24,797 bases of DNA from Candidatus Methylomirabilota bacterium (lineage in GTDB: Bacteria > Methylomirabilota > Methylomirabilia > Methylomirabilales > Methylomirabilaceae). Numbering within the stretch: position 1 is the stretch's first letter; the number at the start of each line of letters is the position of its first letter. Under the pieces are notes generated by a model. The model was not told the origin of the DNA. It saw nothing but the letters and a program-made list of their open reading frames with translations, and made no database searches. The translations under genes and the position numbers were made by a program. Location of the stretch: positions 1 to 24,797 of the forward strand of contig JAGWRQ010000006.1 of the NCBI GenBank assembly GCA_028869615.1, given 5' to 3'. Shown piece after piece: positions 14,345 to 22,755 of the stretch.

Positions 14345-15940
14345 ATGAAAAAAACTGTGCAATGGAAGATCCTCTCCCTGCTGCTGGTAACAGTGATAGC
14401 CGGCTACTATCTCTTTCCCACGCTGTCCAGCCGGTCGTCGCTCCCCTCGCTATTGCCACCGCTACTTCCGCGAGCTGAGCGACTCAACCTTGGGCTCGAT
14501 CTGCAAGGGGGGATGCACTTGGTGTTGGAGGTCGTGACCGAGAAAGCGGTGGAAAACACTGTTGATCGGCTGATTGCCGAGTTCCGTCGGGAAACCGAGA
14601 AAGAGAATATCCCTATCGAGCGGATGACTCGCGAGGGGCTCGACCGGATCAGAATCAAGCTTCAGGCGAAGGAAGGCCTGGAGGGCCTGCGTCGCATCCT
14701 GAAGAGCTACAGCAATCTGCAACAGTCCGGCGGCACTGATCCGGCTGAACTGGTCCTGAGCCTTGCCTCGAGTGAAATGAAGCGGATACAGGAGTCCGCT
14801 GTCCGACAAAGCCTGGAAACCATCCGGAATCGTGTCGATCAGTTCGGCGTGGCCGAGCCGCACATCGTACAGGAAGGAGACCGACGGATCGTGGTCCAGC
14901 TTCCCGGCATCAAGGATCCGCAGCGAGCGATCAATCTGATCGGCAAGACCGCCCTCCTGGAGTTTAAATTGGTGGCAGAGGATGCCAATCTTGCTGAGGC
15001 CGTGGCGGGAAAGGTCCCGGAGGGCGACGAGCTTCTCTATATGCGCCGCACGAACGAGCAGGAAAAGGCGGGCAAGGTTCCCATTGTGGTGCAAAAGCGG
15101 GCCGTCTTAACCGGCGACCTGCTCACCTCGGCTCAGGTACAGATCGATAGCCGGACCAACGAACCGGTGGTCTCGATAGAATTCGATCGGGAGGGTACCC
15201 GACTCTTCGGTGAGGCTACGGCGGCCAATGTGGGCCGACGCCTGGCCGTTGTGCTGGATGACACCGTCTATTCGGCGCCGGTCATCAGGGAGAAGATCCC
15301 CGGCGGTAAGGCCCAGATCTCCGGGAGCTTCACCACGGAGGACGCCAGGGACTTGGCGATCGTGTTGCGGGCCGGTGCGCTTCCCGCGCCTGTCAATATC
15401 ATTTCGAATCTGACGGTCGGCCCGTCGCTGGGCCTGGACTCTATCGAAAAGGGTGTGCGGGCTGCGATCCTGGGCGGCGTCCTCGTCATTGCTTTCATGG
15501 CAGTCTACTACAAGTTGTCCGGGGTCATCGCCAACTTTGCGTTGCTGTTGAACCTCATCTGGTTGGTAGGGGCGTTGGCCAGTCTCAGGGCTACGTTGAC
15601 GCTGCCTGGCATTGCGGGCATCATCCTTGGGATCGGGATGGCGGTGGACTCCAACGTGCTGATCTTAGAGCGGATTCGTGAAGAGCTCCGATTGGGAAAG
15701 ACGGTCCGGTCGGCCATTGATGGGGGCTACGACAAAGCCTTCCTGACCATTATCGACTCTCATGTGACGACGCTGATTACTGCGTTTGCATTGTTCTTAT
15801 TCGGGACAGGGCCGGTGAAAGGGTTCGCGGTTACTCTGAGCCTCGGAGTGATCTTCAACCTGGTGACGGCCTTGACGGGGACCAGAGTAGTCTACGATTG
15901 GATGACTCAGCGGTGGAACCTGAAGACCCTCAGCATCTAA
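14345..15940 (+). CDS. secD: Protein translocase subunit SecD
   Basis: A 531-residue SecD, which with SecF uses the proton-motive force to pull exported proteins through SecYEG. An N-terminal membrane helix (about 8-25) leads to L-N-L-G-L-D-L-Q-G-G-M-H-L, the family signature at about 46-58. A large periplasmic P1 domain follows, with V-D-Q-F-G-V-A-E-P and I-V-V-Q-L-P-G. Five membrane helices then contain the I-L-G-I-G-M-A-V-D-S-N-V-L-I motif, whose Asp is the key proton-pathway residue. Length is in the normal range. The ATG at 14345 has GAGCAAGG close upstream. It is followed by secF after 93 nt, unusually far for this pair, because a hairpin repeat lies between. Confidence 0.97.
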   Translation: MKKTVQWKILSLLLVTVIAGYYLFPTLSSRSSLPSLLPPLLPRAERLNLGLDLQGGMHLVLEVVTEKAVENTVDRLIAEFRRETEKENIPIERMTREGLDRIRIKLQAKEGLEGLRRILKSYSNLQQSGGTDPAELVLSLASSEMKRIQESAVRQSLETIRNRVDQFGVAEPHIVQEGDRRIVVQLPGIKDPQRAINLIGKTALLEFKLVAEDANLAEAVAGKVPEGDELLYMRRTNEQEKAGKVPIVVQKRAVLTGDLLTSAQVQIDSRTNEPVVSIEFDREGTRLFGEATAANVGRRLAVVLDDTVYSAPVIREKIPGGKAQISGSFTTEDARDLAIVLRAGALPAPVNIISNLTVGPSLGLDSIEKGVRAAILGGVLVIAFMAVYYKLSGVIANFALLLNLIWLVGALASLRATLTLPGIAGIILGIGMAVDSNVLILERIREELRLGKTVRSAIDGGYDKAFLTIIDSHVTTLITAFALFLFGTGPVKGFAVTLSLGVIFNLVTALTGTRVVYDWMTQRWNLKTLSI

Positions 15941-15946
15941 GAAAGG

Positions 15947-16022
15947 AAGCGTTCAGGTATCAGCTGTCAGCTATCAGGAAGAGCGTCCTGGCTGCTTGCT
16001 GACCGCTAATCGCTGAACGCTT
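15947..16022. repeat. Long imperfect hairpin repeat between secD and secF
   Basis: The 25-nt arm at 15947-15971 pairs with 15998-16022 at 21 of 25 positions, including a perfect outer 10 bp (AAGCGTTCAG with CTGAACGCTT). The loop is 26 nt. The left arm contains TATCAGC-type short repeats. There is no T-run, so it is not a classical terminator. It ends 11 nt before the secF ATG and may influence secF translation or mRNA stability. It has the form of a small dispersed intergenic repeat. Confidence 0.75.
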
Positions 16023-16033
16023 ACTGCTGCTCA

Positions 16034-16972
16034 ATGATTGAGATACTTGGCAAGACACGGGTCGATTTCGTTGCCTGGCGGCGGATTGCGTTCGTGGTGT
16101 CGTCGGTTCTCTGCCTTCTCGGAATTGTCTCGATTATTCAGATCGGGCGTGGCGCGGCGAATCTCGGGATTGACTTTGCCGGCGGCACCTCTGTGCAACT
16201 CAAGTTCAGTAAGCCGGTGGATATTGGGCGGGTCAGGGCGCTGCTGGCAGAGAATGGTCTAAAGGATAGTGAGCCTCAGCAGTTCGCCGGTGGGGACCGC
16301 ATCATGGTTCGCTTGAAGCGGGCGGAGGGCAGTCAGGTGGGAATGGCCCAGCGGGTGCAAGAGATCTTCTCGAAGGGGTTGCCTGACAATCCGTTCATGG
16401 TGGAGGGAACAAATGAGGTCGGGCCGGCCATTGGGCAGGACCTCCAAAAAGCCGCCCTGTGGGCCATCGCTATTTCCATGATCGGCATCATCGCCTATAT
16501 CGCCTGGCGCTTTGAGTTCAAGTTCGGGGTGGCGGCGGCCATCGCTACCTTTCATGATATCCTGGCTGTTCTGGGGTTATTCACTGTGTTGAACCGGGAG
16601 ATTACCCTCCTCATTGTTACTGCGTTGCTCACCCTCGCCGGCTATTCGCTGACAGATACCGTGGTGGTCTTCGACCGGATCCGTGAGAATCTTCGAGGCC
16701 GGCGGAAAGAATCGCTGGGAGAGGTCATCAATATGAGCATCAACGAGGTCTTGAGCCGGACGATCGTGACGTCGCTGACAGTGCTCTTGGTCTTGCTCGC
16801 CCTCTTTGTGCTTGGCGGGGAGGTGCTCCACGATTTCTCCCTTGCGCTGATCGCCGGTGTCTGTGTCGGCACCTACTCTTCCTGGTTTGTGGCCTCCCCT
16901 ATTGTCTTTGAGTGGCGCACGTGGGAGCGGGCCAAACTGAAAGCTCCCGTCAAGGCCAAAGCTAAGGGATAA
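16034..16972 (+). CDS. secF: Protein translocase subunit SecF
   Basis: A 312-residue SecF. After the first membrane helix comes the family motif G-I-D-F-A-G-G-T-S-V-Q-L, then a small periplasmic domain with M-V-R-L-K and the V-G-P-A-I-G-Q-D-L linker. Five more membrane helices include A-T-F-H-D-I-L, S-L-T-D-T-V-V-V-F-D-R-I-R-E-N and S-I-N-E-V-L-S-R-T-I. Length and layout are standard. The ATG at 16034 has no visible Shine-Dalgarno: the bases before it belong to the end of the hairpin repeat and a CTGCTGCTC stretch. This is odd for a gene normally coupled to secD. No better start is visible. Confidence 0.97.
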   Translation: MIEILGKTRVDFVAWRRIAFVVSSVLCLLGIVSIIQIGRGAANLGIDFAGGTSVQLKFSKPVDIGRVRALLAENGLKDSEPQQFAGGDRIMVRLKRAEGSQVGMAQRVQEIFSKGLPDNPFMVEGTNEVGPAIGQDLQKAALWAIAISMIGIIAYIAWRFEFKFGVAAAIATFHDILAVLGLFTVLNREITLLIVTALLTLAGYSLTDTVVVFDRIRENLRGRRKESLGEVINMSINEVLSRTIVTSLTVLLVLLALFVLGGEVLHDFSLALIAGVCVGTYSSWFVASPIVFEWRTWERAKLKAPVKAKAKG

Positions 16973-17015
16973 ACAGCAGCAACCCTCTGTTGCAGAACCA
17001 TTTCCTCTTTTCTCC

Positions 17016-17045
17016 TTGACAATCTAATCCGCCATAAGGTAATAG
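17016..17045 (+). promoter_or_regulatory. Possible promoter upstream of gmhA
   Basis: A perfect -35 hexamer TTGACA (17016-17021) is followed after 18 nt by TAATAG (17040-17045), a weak -10. It lies about 140 nt before gmhA and just before a repeat region. The good -35 box is the main support. Confidence 0.35.
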
Positions 17046-17081
17046 CTCCGGTAAGATCGCGATTGATCGATTCACCTGTTC

Positions 17082-17200
17082 GTTCCAGACGCCAGGTTCC
17101 GCGTTCCAAATAACAAACCTGCGAAAGGCGAAAATGGCACCTGGGACCTGGAACAGCTTTTCAGTCTGGGATCTGGAGCCCGGAACATGGAATCTGGAAT
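17082..17200. repeat. Degenerate inverted and tandem repeat between secF and gmhA
   Basis: The segment 17082-17100 (GTTCCAGACG...) pairs with 17136-17154 at 15 of 19 positions. On the plus strand the right arm continues as degenerate copies of CTGGGAYCTGGARC: CTGGGACCTGGAAC near 17141, CTGGGATCTGGAGC near 17166, and GGAATCTGGAAT near 17189. The last copies run into the gmhA start codon at 17187. The core repeat is short and written in both orientations, as in small dispersed intergenic repeats. No protein is encoded here. Confidence 0.65.
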
Positions 17201-17786
17201 CTCTCATTCGCATCGGGATATCGCTGAGGCGATATTCCGTGAGAGCGCTGGGCTCAAGCTGGCCTTTCTGGAAGGTCACCTGGACCTGGTGACTCGGGCG
17301 GCAGGAGCCATCGCGGGGGCCCTACGGGCCGGACGGAAGGTTTTGGTGTTCGGTAACGGCGGAAGCGCGGCCGACGCCCAGCATATTGCAAGTGAACTCG
17401 TAAACTGTTTCCTGCTCGATCGGCCGGCGCTGCCTGCTATCGCGCTTACGACCGACGGCTCTATTCTGACCAGCATCAGCAATGACCGGGAGTACGCTCA
17501 GGTCTTTGCCCGCCAGGTTGAAGCCCTGGGCTCTGCCGGTGACGTCGCCATCGGGATCAGCACAAGCGGCCGGTCTCCCAGTGTCGTGTGTGGGATTGAA
17601 ACGGCGGGCAGGTTGAAGCTCTGTACCGTCGCGTTCACCGGCGGGGATGGAGGCAAGCTCGCCGGGCTGGCAGACTATGCATTCGTGGTCCCCTCTCGAT
17701 CAACACCCAGGATTCAGGAGGTCCACGCAACGCTCGGTCACGCCCTCTGTCAACTGGTTGAGACTGAGCTATTCGGCGTGCTGTAG
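17187..17786 (+). CDS. gmhA: Phosphoheptose isomerase (SIS domain)
   Basis: A 199-residue SIS-domain sugar isomerase that converts sedoheptulose 7-phosphate to D-glycero-D-manno-heptose 7-phosphate for LPS inner core or related heptosides. The signature V-F-G-N-G-G-S-A-A-D-A-Q-H-I-A-S-E-L is at about 54-71, the second S-I-S motif G-I-S-T-S-G-R-S-P-S at about 131-140, and the C-terminal helix has Q-E-V-H-A-T-L-G-H with the catalytic His. Size is typical of GmhA, and it is more GmhA-like than DiaA-like. The only ATG lies inside the degenerate repeat, so the first residues, M-E-S-G-I-S, are repeat-derived. TGGAG is eight bases upstream. The next gene follows after 14 nt. Confidence 0.88.
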   Translation: MESGISHSHRDIAEAIFRESAGLKLAFLEGHLDLVTRAAGAIAGALRAGRKVLVFGNGGSAADAQHIASELVNCFLLDRPALPAIALTTDGSILTSISNDREYAQVFARQVEALGSAGDVAIGISTSGRSPSVVCGIETAGRLKLCTVAFTGGDGGKLAGLADYAFVVPSRSTPRIQEVHATLGHALCQLVETELFGVL

Positions 17787-17800
17787 GTAAGGGGGAGCCC

Positions 17801-18868
17801 GTGGAAAGAGGGAAAAGGTGGGTCGCTCTCATCACGTTGGGTATCCTCTTCGCTACCGCTCTGTCGGCCTGGGCGAGGTCTTCGCGCCCCGCGAGGAGTC
17901 GGGAAGATCTTACCCTCCCGTCGGCCTCCGTCCTTCCTATTCGGCACACGCAGGCAAGTCGCATACAGGCAGATCGCCCCTCAGATGTGCTTGCGCCGAC
18001 ACGGCAGGCAGGTCGCTGGGGTGCTACCTCTGACCTCGGCTGGTTTCTGGCTGATCCCGAGCAGTTGAGTGCGGCGTCAGCGCTGTTAATGGATGCTGAT
18101 ACAGGCGCGATCTTGTTTGCTAGGCATCCCATGGAGCGACGCTCCCCGGCCAGCACAACAAAGATCATGACGGCGCTCCTCATCCTGGAGGAGGGGCGGC
18201 TGGACGATAAGGTAGTCATTAGTGAGCGGGCGGCCGCCGTCACGGGAACCGGATTGGGGCTGAGACGTGGCCAGCGGGTTTCGCTCAGGGACCTCCTGTG
18301 GGCGATCTTGCTCAAGTCTGCGAATGATGCCGCGTTGGCGGCTGCTGAGCATGTAGGGGGGAGCGAAGAGCGGTTCGTCGATATGATGAATGCGAAGGCG
18401 GCTTCACTTGGGATGCAGGGAACACATTTTGCGAATCCTCACGGACTTGACGATCCGGATCACTACTCAACCGCCCATGATTTGGCAATCCTCACCCGCC
18501 AGGCCTTGCACAGCCCGACATTCGCCCGCATGGTGCAGACCCGCGAGGCTTCGCTTGCCATCCTGACAGGGCGAAACGGAAGCAGAGTGAAACGGAGGGT
18601 CATCCGAACTCACAATCAACTTCTCGGGCAGTTCTTCGGCGCGGACGGTGTCAAGACCGGCTATACCGAACGGGCCGGTCGCTGCCTTGTGGCATCGGCC
18701 ACGCGGGGCGACCATCAACTGATCGCTGTGCTCCTCAACGACACCCGTCGGTGGGCCGAGGCCGCCGCGCTGCTGGAGTACGGTTTCGCCGCGCTGGGCG
18801 GCGGGGCGCCCAGCCTCGGGGTTCCCAGTGGAAGCTCCGCTGACATGCCAAAAGGCGAAGGGGGCTGA
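17801..18868 (+). CDS. D-alanyl-D-alanine carboxypeptidase (S11 family, DacF/PBP5-like)
   Basis: A 355-residue exported penicillin-binding protein that trims the terminal D-Ala from peptidoglycan pentapeptide. It starts at GTG (17801) with AAGGGGGAG upstream, and has a signal peptide: basic E-R-G-K-R then a hydrophobic stretch to about residue 25 ending A-W-A. The three active-site motifs are S-T-T-K (118-121), S-A-N (173-175) and K-T-G (285-287). The stretch from about 27 to 80 before the catalytic domain is long and low in obvious structure. The protein ends soon after the catalytic domain, with a Gly/Ser-rich tail and no clear amphipathic membrane anchor, so it may be soluble in the periplasm. 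It is close behind gmhA, probably in one operon. Confidence 0.92.
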   Translation: MERGKRWVALITLGILFATALSAWARSSRPARSREDLTLPSASVLPIRHTQASRIQADRPSDVLAPTRQAGRWGATSDLGWFLADPEQLSAASALLMDADTGAILFARHPMERRSPASTTKIMTALLILEEGRLDDKVVISERAAAVTGTGLGLRRGQRVSLRDLLWAILLKSANDAALAAAEHVGGSEERFVDMMNAKAASLGMQGTHFANPHGLDDPDHYSTAHDLAILTRQALHSPTFARMVQTREASLAILTGRNGSRVKRRVIRTHNQLLGQFFGADGVKTGYTERAGRCLVASATRGDHQLIAVLLNDTRRWAEAAALLEYGFAALGGGAPSLGVPSGSSADMPKGEGG

Positions 18869-19042
18869 GGCCGGCCCCTGTTGCAGCTACCCTGCGTCCC
18901 GCTTTTCTCCGCCTTCCCTATGGGAGACTTGCCGCCGGCAGCTCCAAGGTTTGGGTCGATCCATTCGCCTATTGTCTGCATCATGCCGATTCCATCTGTC
19001 ATAGCGGCCGCGGATTTCATTCAATAGGAGGCAGCGCCAGTT

Positions 19043-20182
19043 ATGGCCGGAACTGGGCAGCGAATTACGGAGCGAGAAGCCTGGTTGGCGCTCGGTCTGA
19101 TTCCCGAGGTCGGCTCGGCAACGTTTCACCGCCTGGTGCAGGGGCTCGGGTCGGCTGAGGCCGTGCTCAGGGCAAATGTAGAGGCGCTCGCGCAGGTTCC
19201 AGGTATCAACCGACAGGTCGCGCAGGCCGTCGCCTCCTTTCCCTGGCAGGATGCCCTTGATCGGGAACTACGAGTGATCGAGACGAGAGGTTTCGATCTG
19301 ATACGGTTCGGTGACGGGGGATATCCCGAACTGCTGGCAGCCATCCATTCCCCCCCGCCGATCCTCTATCTGCGGGGTACGATGAGACCGGAAGATCGGG
19401 TAGCTGTCGCGATTGTCGGTTCCCGAATGGCCAGCCCTTACGGCAGCGCGATAGCCGAGCAGATCAGCGGGGAGCTGGCACAGCGCGGCGTGACGATTGT
19501 GAGCGGGATGGCTCGCGGGATCGATGCGGCGGCGCATCGAGGAGCGCTGCGCGCCGGCGGCCGGACCATCGCCGTACTGGGGTGCGGACTGGGGGTGACC
19601 TATCCCTCGGAGCATGCAGAGCTCGCCGACCAGATTGCCGCACAGGGCGCCCTGATCAGCGAGTTCCCCATCTTCACGCCGCCCAAGCCGAGCCACTTCC
19701 CCCAGCGTAACCGGATCATCAGCGGCCTGGCGCGCGGTGTCGTGGTCATTGAAGCCGGGCTTGACAGCGGGGCGCTGATTACCGCCAATTATGCGCTTGA
19801 GCAGGGACGCGACGTCTTCGCCGTCCCCGGGCAGGTCACATCCCGCTTCAGTCGCGGGTGCCATCAGCTTATCAAGGCAGGCGCCAAACTGACGGAAGGC
19901 TGGGAGGATATCTGGGAGGAGATTGAGCCACAGGTGGTCACCCCGGCGCAGACCGTGCTGGATCTGTCCCTTGTGAGGAGTCCCCTTGAGCCGGAAGAGA
20001 TCCTGATCGTCGATACCCTGGAAGCCGGGCCGATGCAGATCGATGACCTGATCGACCGGACTCAGCTTCCGGCCGGACAGATGGCCTCACTGCTGCTATC
20101 ATTGATGCTCAAGGGCATGATTGAGGAGCTACCGGGAAAAAGTTTTGCGAAGCGGCTTCGGCCATCCAAGAATAGGGTATAG
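19043..20182 (+). CDS. dprA: DNA-processing protein DprA
   Basis: A 379-residue DprA, which binds incoming single-stranded DNA and loads RecA during natural transformation. The N-terminal helix-hairpin-helix-like region (about 10-75) contains A-L-A-Q-V-P-G-I-N. The Rossmann core carries I-V-G-S-R, G-M-A-R-G-I-D-A-A-A-H, A-V-L-G-C-G-L, F-P-Q-R-N-R-I-I-S-G-L and V-I-E-A-G-L-D-S-G-A-L-I-T, all family hallmarks. The C-terminus (about 310-375) is the winged-helix domain. The ATG at 19043 has TAGGAGG upstream. It is followed by topA, a widespread order. The 174-nt spacer before it (18869-19042) shows no gene or clear terminator. Confidence 0.96.
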   Translation: MAGTGQRITEREAWLALGLIPEVGSATFHRLVQGLGSAEAVLRANVEALAQVPGINRQVAQAVASFPWQDALDRELRVIETRGFDLIRFGDGGYPELLAAIHSPPPILYLRGTMRPEDRVAVAIVGSRMASPYGSAIAEQISGELAQRGVTIVSGMARGIDAAAHRGALRAGGRTIAVLGCGLGVTYPSEHAELADQIAAQGALISEFPIFTPPKPSHFPQRNRIISGLARGVVVIEAGLDSGALITANYALEQGRDVFAVPGQVTSRFSRGCHQLIKAGAKLTEGWEDIWEEIEPQVVTPAQTVLDLSLVRSPLEPEEILIVDTLEAGPMQIDDLIDRTQLPAGQMASLLLSLMLKGMIEELPGKSFAKRLRPSKNRV

Positions 20183-20252
20183 GGGCTAGGGTAGAGGGTA
20201 GAGAGGGGCAAAGGGTCGCTTTGGTAGTCCTTTACCCTAAACCCTAGACCCT
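20181..20252. repeat. Telomere-like CCCTA inverted repeat between dprA and topA
   Basis: The arm at 20181-20204 (AGGGGCTAGGGTAGAGGG...) pairs with 20229-20252 (CCTTTACCCTAAACCC...) at 19 of 24 positions around a 24-nt loop. Each arm is built of degenerate seven-base AGGGTWK units, giving a look of eukaryotic telomere repeats by coincidence of sequence. It starts at the dprA stop codon. It has no T-run, so any terminator role would be imperfect. Confidence 0.7.
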
Positions 20253-20277
20253 GATCTTTCGGGAGGAACAACAGAAC

Positions 20278-22755
20278 GTGCCAAAGTCATTGGTGGTTGT
20301 CGAGTCGCCTGCGAAGGCCAAGACGATCGGTAAATATCTCGGAAAGGGGTTCGTCGTGACGGCCTCAATGGGCCATGTCCGCGATCTGCCCGCTAAGTCG
20401 CTGAGCGTTGATATTGAGCACGATTTCGCCCCGCAGTACGAGATTATCGCAGGGCGAGAGAAGATTTTGTCGGTGTTGAGGAAGGCGGCCAAGAGTGCCG
20501 ACGCGATTTATCTGGCGGCCGATCCGGATCGGGAGGGAGAGGCCATCTGCTGGCATCTCCAGCAGGAGCTCGGCACTGCCAAAAAACCGGTCCATCGCGT
20601 GACCTTCAACGAGATCACGAAGCCGGCGGTGCGAGAGGCGTTCAACCATCCGTCCACCGTAGATCAGCGACTCGTCGATGCCCAGCAGGCCAGACGGATT
20701 CTGGATCGTCTGGTTGGCTACCAGATTAGTCCGCTCCTCTGGGACAAGGTCAAGCGCGGGCTTTCTGCTGGGCGGGTCCAGTCGGTCGCGCTGCGCCTCA
20801 TCGTTGATCGAGAACAAGAGATTAAGGCGTTTGTCAAGACCGAGTATTGGTCGGTTGACGTTGCCTTGGAAGGCCGAACGCCCCCATCATTTGTGGCGGG
20901 GCTGTACAAGATCGACGGCGAGCGGGTGAGCTTGCCGAACCAGGACCAGACCGACCAGGTTGTCGAGGAGCTCCGCCGACAGGCGTTCCTGGTCACCGAC
21001 CTGACCAAGAAGGAAAAGCGTCGCAATCCAGTCCCGCCGTTTACGACCAGTAAGCTGCAACAGGAAGCCGTTCGAAAACTTCGCTTCACAGCCAGGCGGG
21101 CGATGCAGATCGCTCAGCAACTCTATGAAGGGATCGAGATCGGCGAGGAGGGCGGCGTCGGCCTTATCACCTACATGCGGACCGACTCGGTCCGCGTCTC
21201 TCAGGAAGCCCAGACGGAAGCGGCTCGCTATATTGCCGAGCGATTCGGACAGACGTTTGTGCCGGATCGGCCTCCGGCCTATCGCAGCGGCCGTGGCGCC
21301 CAGGAGGCTCACGAGGCGATCCGCCCGACCTCGGTCTATCGGGATCCGGCATCGCTTCGGGAGTTTCTGACGAAGGATCAACTCGCCCTCTACACTCTCA
21401 TTTGGAGCCGATTCGTTGCGTCTCAGATGCCGCCGGCTCTCTACGACGTCACCACTGTCACGATCCAGGGCGGGCGATTCACCCTCCGAGCCAGCGGTCG
21501 GCACCAGCGGTTCGCCGGCTTCATGCAGGTCTATATCGAAGGAAAAGATGAAGCATCCGAGATTAAGCCGGCGGAGGCCAAGGACGAAACAGCCGAGGAG
21601 ACAGCCGTCGAGGAAGAGGCCGAACTGGCGCTCCCCCCTCTCGAGGTCGGCCAACAGTTGCGGCTGCTCGATGTGACCCCGGCCCAGCACTTTACGCAGC
21701 CACCGCCCCGCTACACCGAGGCGACCTTGGTCAAGGAGTTGGAGGAGCGTGGGATCGGGCGCCCCAGCACCTACGCGGCCATCCTGAGTGTCATCCAGAA
21801 CCGCGATTATGTAGTGAAGACACAGGGTAAGTTCCGACCGACTGAGCTGGGTGGGATCGTCGTGGACCTGTTGGTGGAAAGCTTCCCTCGCGTGATGGAC
21901 TACGAGTTTACGGCCAGGATGGAGACCACCCTGGATGAGATCGAAGAGGGGCAGAAGAACTGGCTTGAGGAGATGCATCGCTTCTATAGGCCATTCTCCC
22001 AATGGGTGAAAGAGGCCGCCGTCGGTATGCGGAATATCAAGGCGATGGAGGAAAAGACCGAGGAGATCTGCGAGCGGTGCGGTAGTCGGATGGTGATCCG
22101 CTGGGGTCGGTTCGGCCGTTTCCTGGCTTGCGCCAATTACCCGGAGTGCAAGGGCACGCGCGAGTTGACAGCCGAACTCAAAGGAGAGCACGCGACGGAT
22201 GAGGATGTCAGCGCGTCCGCTGAGGCTGAGGCAATACCTTGCGACAACTGCGGACGGCCTATGGTGATGAAGCGCGGCCGCTTCGGACCCTTCCTGGGTT
22301 GTTCTGGGTACCCTGAGTGCAAGACGATCCGGAAGCTCTCGCCGGCGGAGGCTGCGAGCGCTCGGCCTGCACCGCAGCCGACCGACGAGGTCTGTGAAAA
22401 GTGCGGCAACCCGATGGTATTACGAGAGGGACGCTTCGGCCGCTTTCTCTCCTGCTCAACCTATCCCACCTGCAAGCACGTGAAGCCCATCTCGATTGGG
22501 GTCAACTGTCCGCAATGCGGTAGCCCTCTCTCGGAGCGACGCACCAAACGGGGCCGGGTCTTCTATGGGTGCACCGCTTATCCCAAGTGCGCCTTTGCCA
22601 TCTGGGATCGTCCGATCCAGGAACCCTGCCCACGGTGCGGGGCCGCCTTCCTGGTGGAGAAGAAGCTGAAGGGTGGGGGGGTCTCAATCCGTTGTGCTGC
22701 GGAGGGCTGCGCCTACGTGCGGGAGACGGATGCGGCAATAAAGGCGAAAACGTGA
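20278..22755 (+). CDS. topA: DNA topoisomerase I (type IA)
   Basis: An 825-residue type IA topoisomerase that relaxes negative supercoils. The TOPRIM domain carries [11 protein letters not shown] at 7-17 and D-P-D-R-E-G-E at 82-88. The catalytic Tyr299 lies in [10 protein letters not shown] linker rich in Glu and Ala at about 420-445 interrupts the core. The C-terminus holds five four-cysteine zinc ribbons from about residue 598, each opening C-x-x-C-G (for example C-E-R-C-G, C-D-N-C-G, C-E-K-C-G). Start is GTG at 20278, with GGGAGGA about ten bases upstream. The stop overlaps the trmFO start as GTGA. Length is typical. Confidence 0.97.
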   Translation: MPKSLVVVESPAKAKTIGKYLGKGFVVTASMGHVRDLPAKSLSVDIEHDFAPQYEIIAGREKILSVLRKAAKSADAIYLAADPDREGEAICWHLQQELGTAKKPVHRVTFNEITKPAVREAFNHPSTVDQRLVDAQQARRILDRLVGYQISPLLWDKVKRGLSAGRVQSVALRLIVDREQEIKAFVKTEYWSVDVALEGRTPPSFVAGLYKIDGERVSLPNQDQTDQVVEELRRQAFLVTDLTKKEKRRNPVPPFTTSKLQQEAVRKLRFTARRAMQIAQQLYEGIEIGEEGGVGLITYMRTDSVRVSQEAQTEAARYIAERFGQTFVPDRPPAYRSGRGAQEAHEAIRPTSVYRDPASLREFLTKDQLALYTLIWSRFVASQMPPALYDVTTVTIQGGRFTLRASGRHQRFAGFMQVYIEGKDEASEIKPAEAKDETAEETAVEEEAELALPPLEVGQQLRLLDVTPAQHFTQPPPRYTEATLVKELEERGIGRPSTYAAILSVIQNRDYVVKTQGKFRPTELGGIVVDLLVESFPRVMDYEFTARMETTLDEIEEGQKNWLEEMHRFYRPFSQWVKEAAVGMRNIKAMEEKTEEICERCGSRMVIRWGRFGRFLACANYPECKGTRELTAELKGEHATDEDVSASAEAEAIPCDNCGRPMVMKRGRFGPFLGCSGYPECKTIRKLSPAEAASARPAPQPTDEVCEKCGNPMVLREGRFGRFLSCSTYPTCKHVKPISIGVNCPQCGSPLSERRTKRGRVFYGCTAYPKCAFAIWDRPIQEPCPRCGAAFLVEKKLKGGGVSIRCAAEGCAYVRETDAAIKAKT

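Noticed and set aside
18715..19020. Minus-strand frame opening M-K-S-A-A-A-M-T-D-G between the carboxypeptidase and dprA
   Set aside because: Most of it is antisense to the carboxypeptidase, and only the first 50 or so codons lie in the spacer. No domain or ribosome site supports it.
20181..20252. dprA-topA hairpin as a Rho-independent terminator
   Set aside because: It has mismatched long arms and no T-run; it fits a repeat better than a terminator.
20887..22191. Long minus-strand open frame opposite topA (434 codons)
   Set aside because: It lies wholly antisense to an intact topA, has no recognisable domain, and such frames are usual in GC-rich codon-biased genes.
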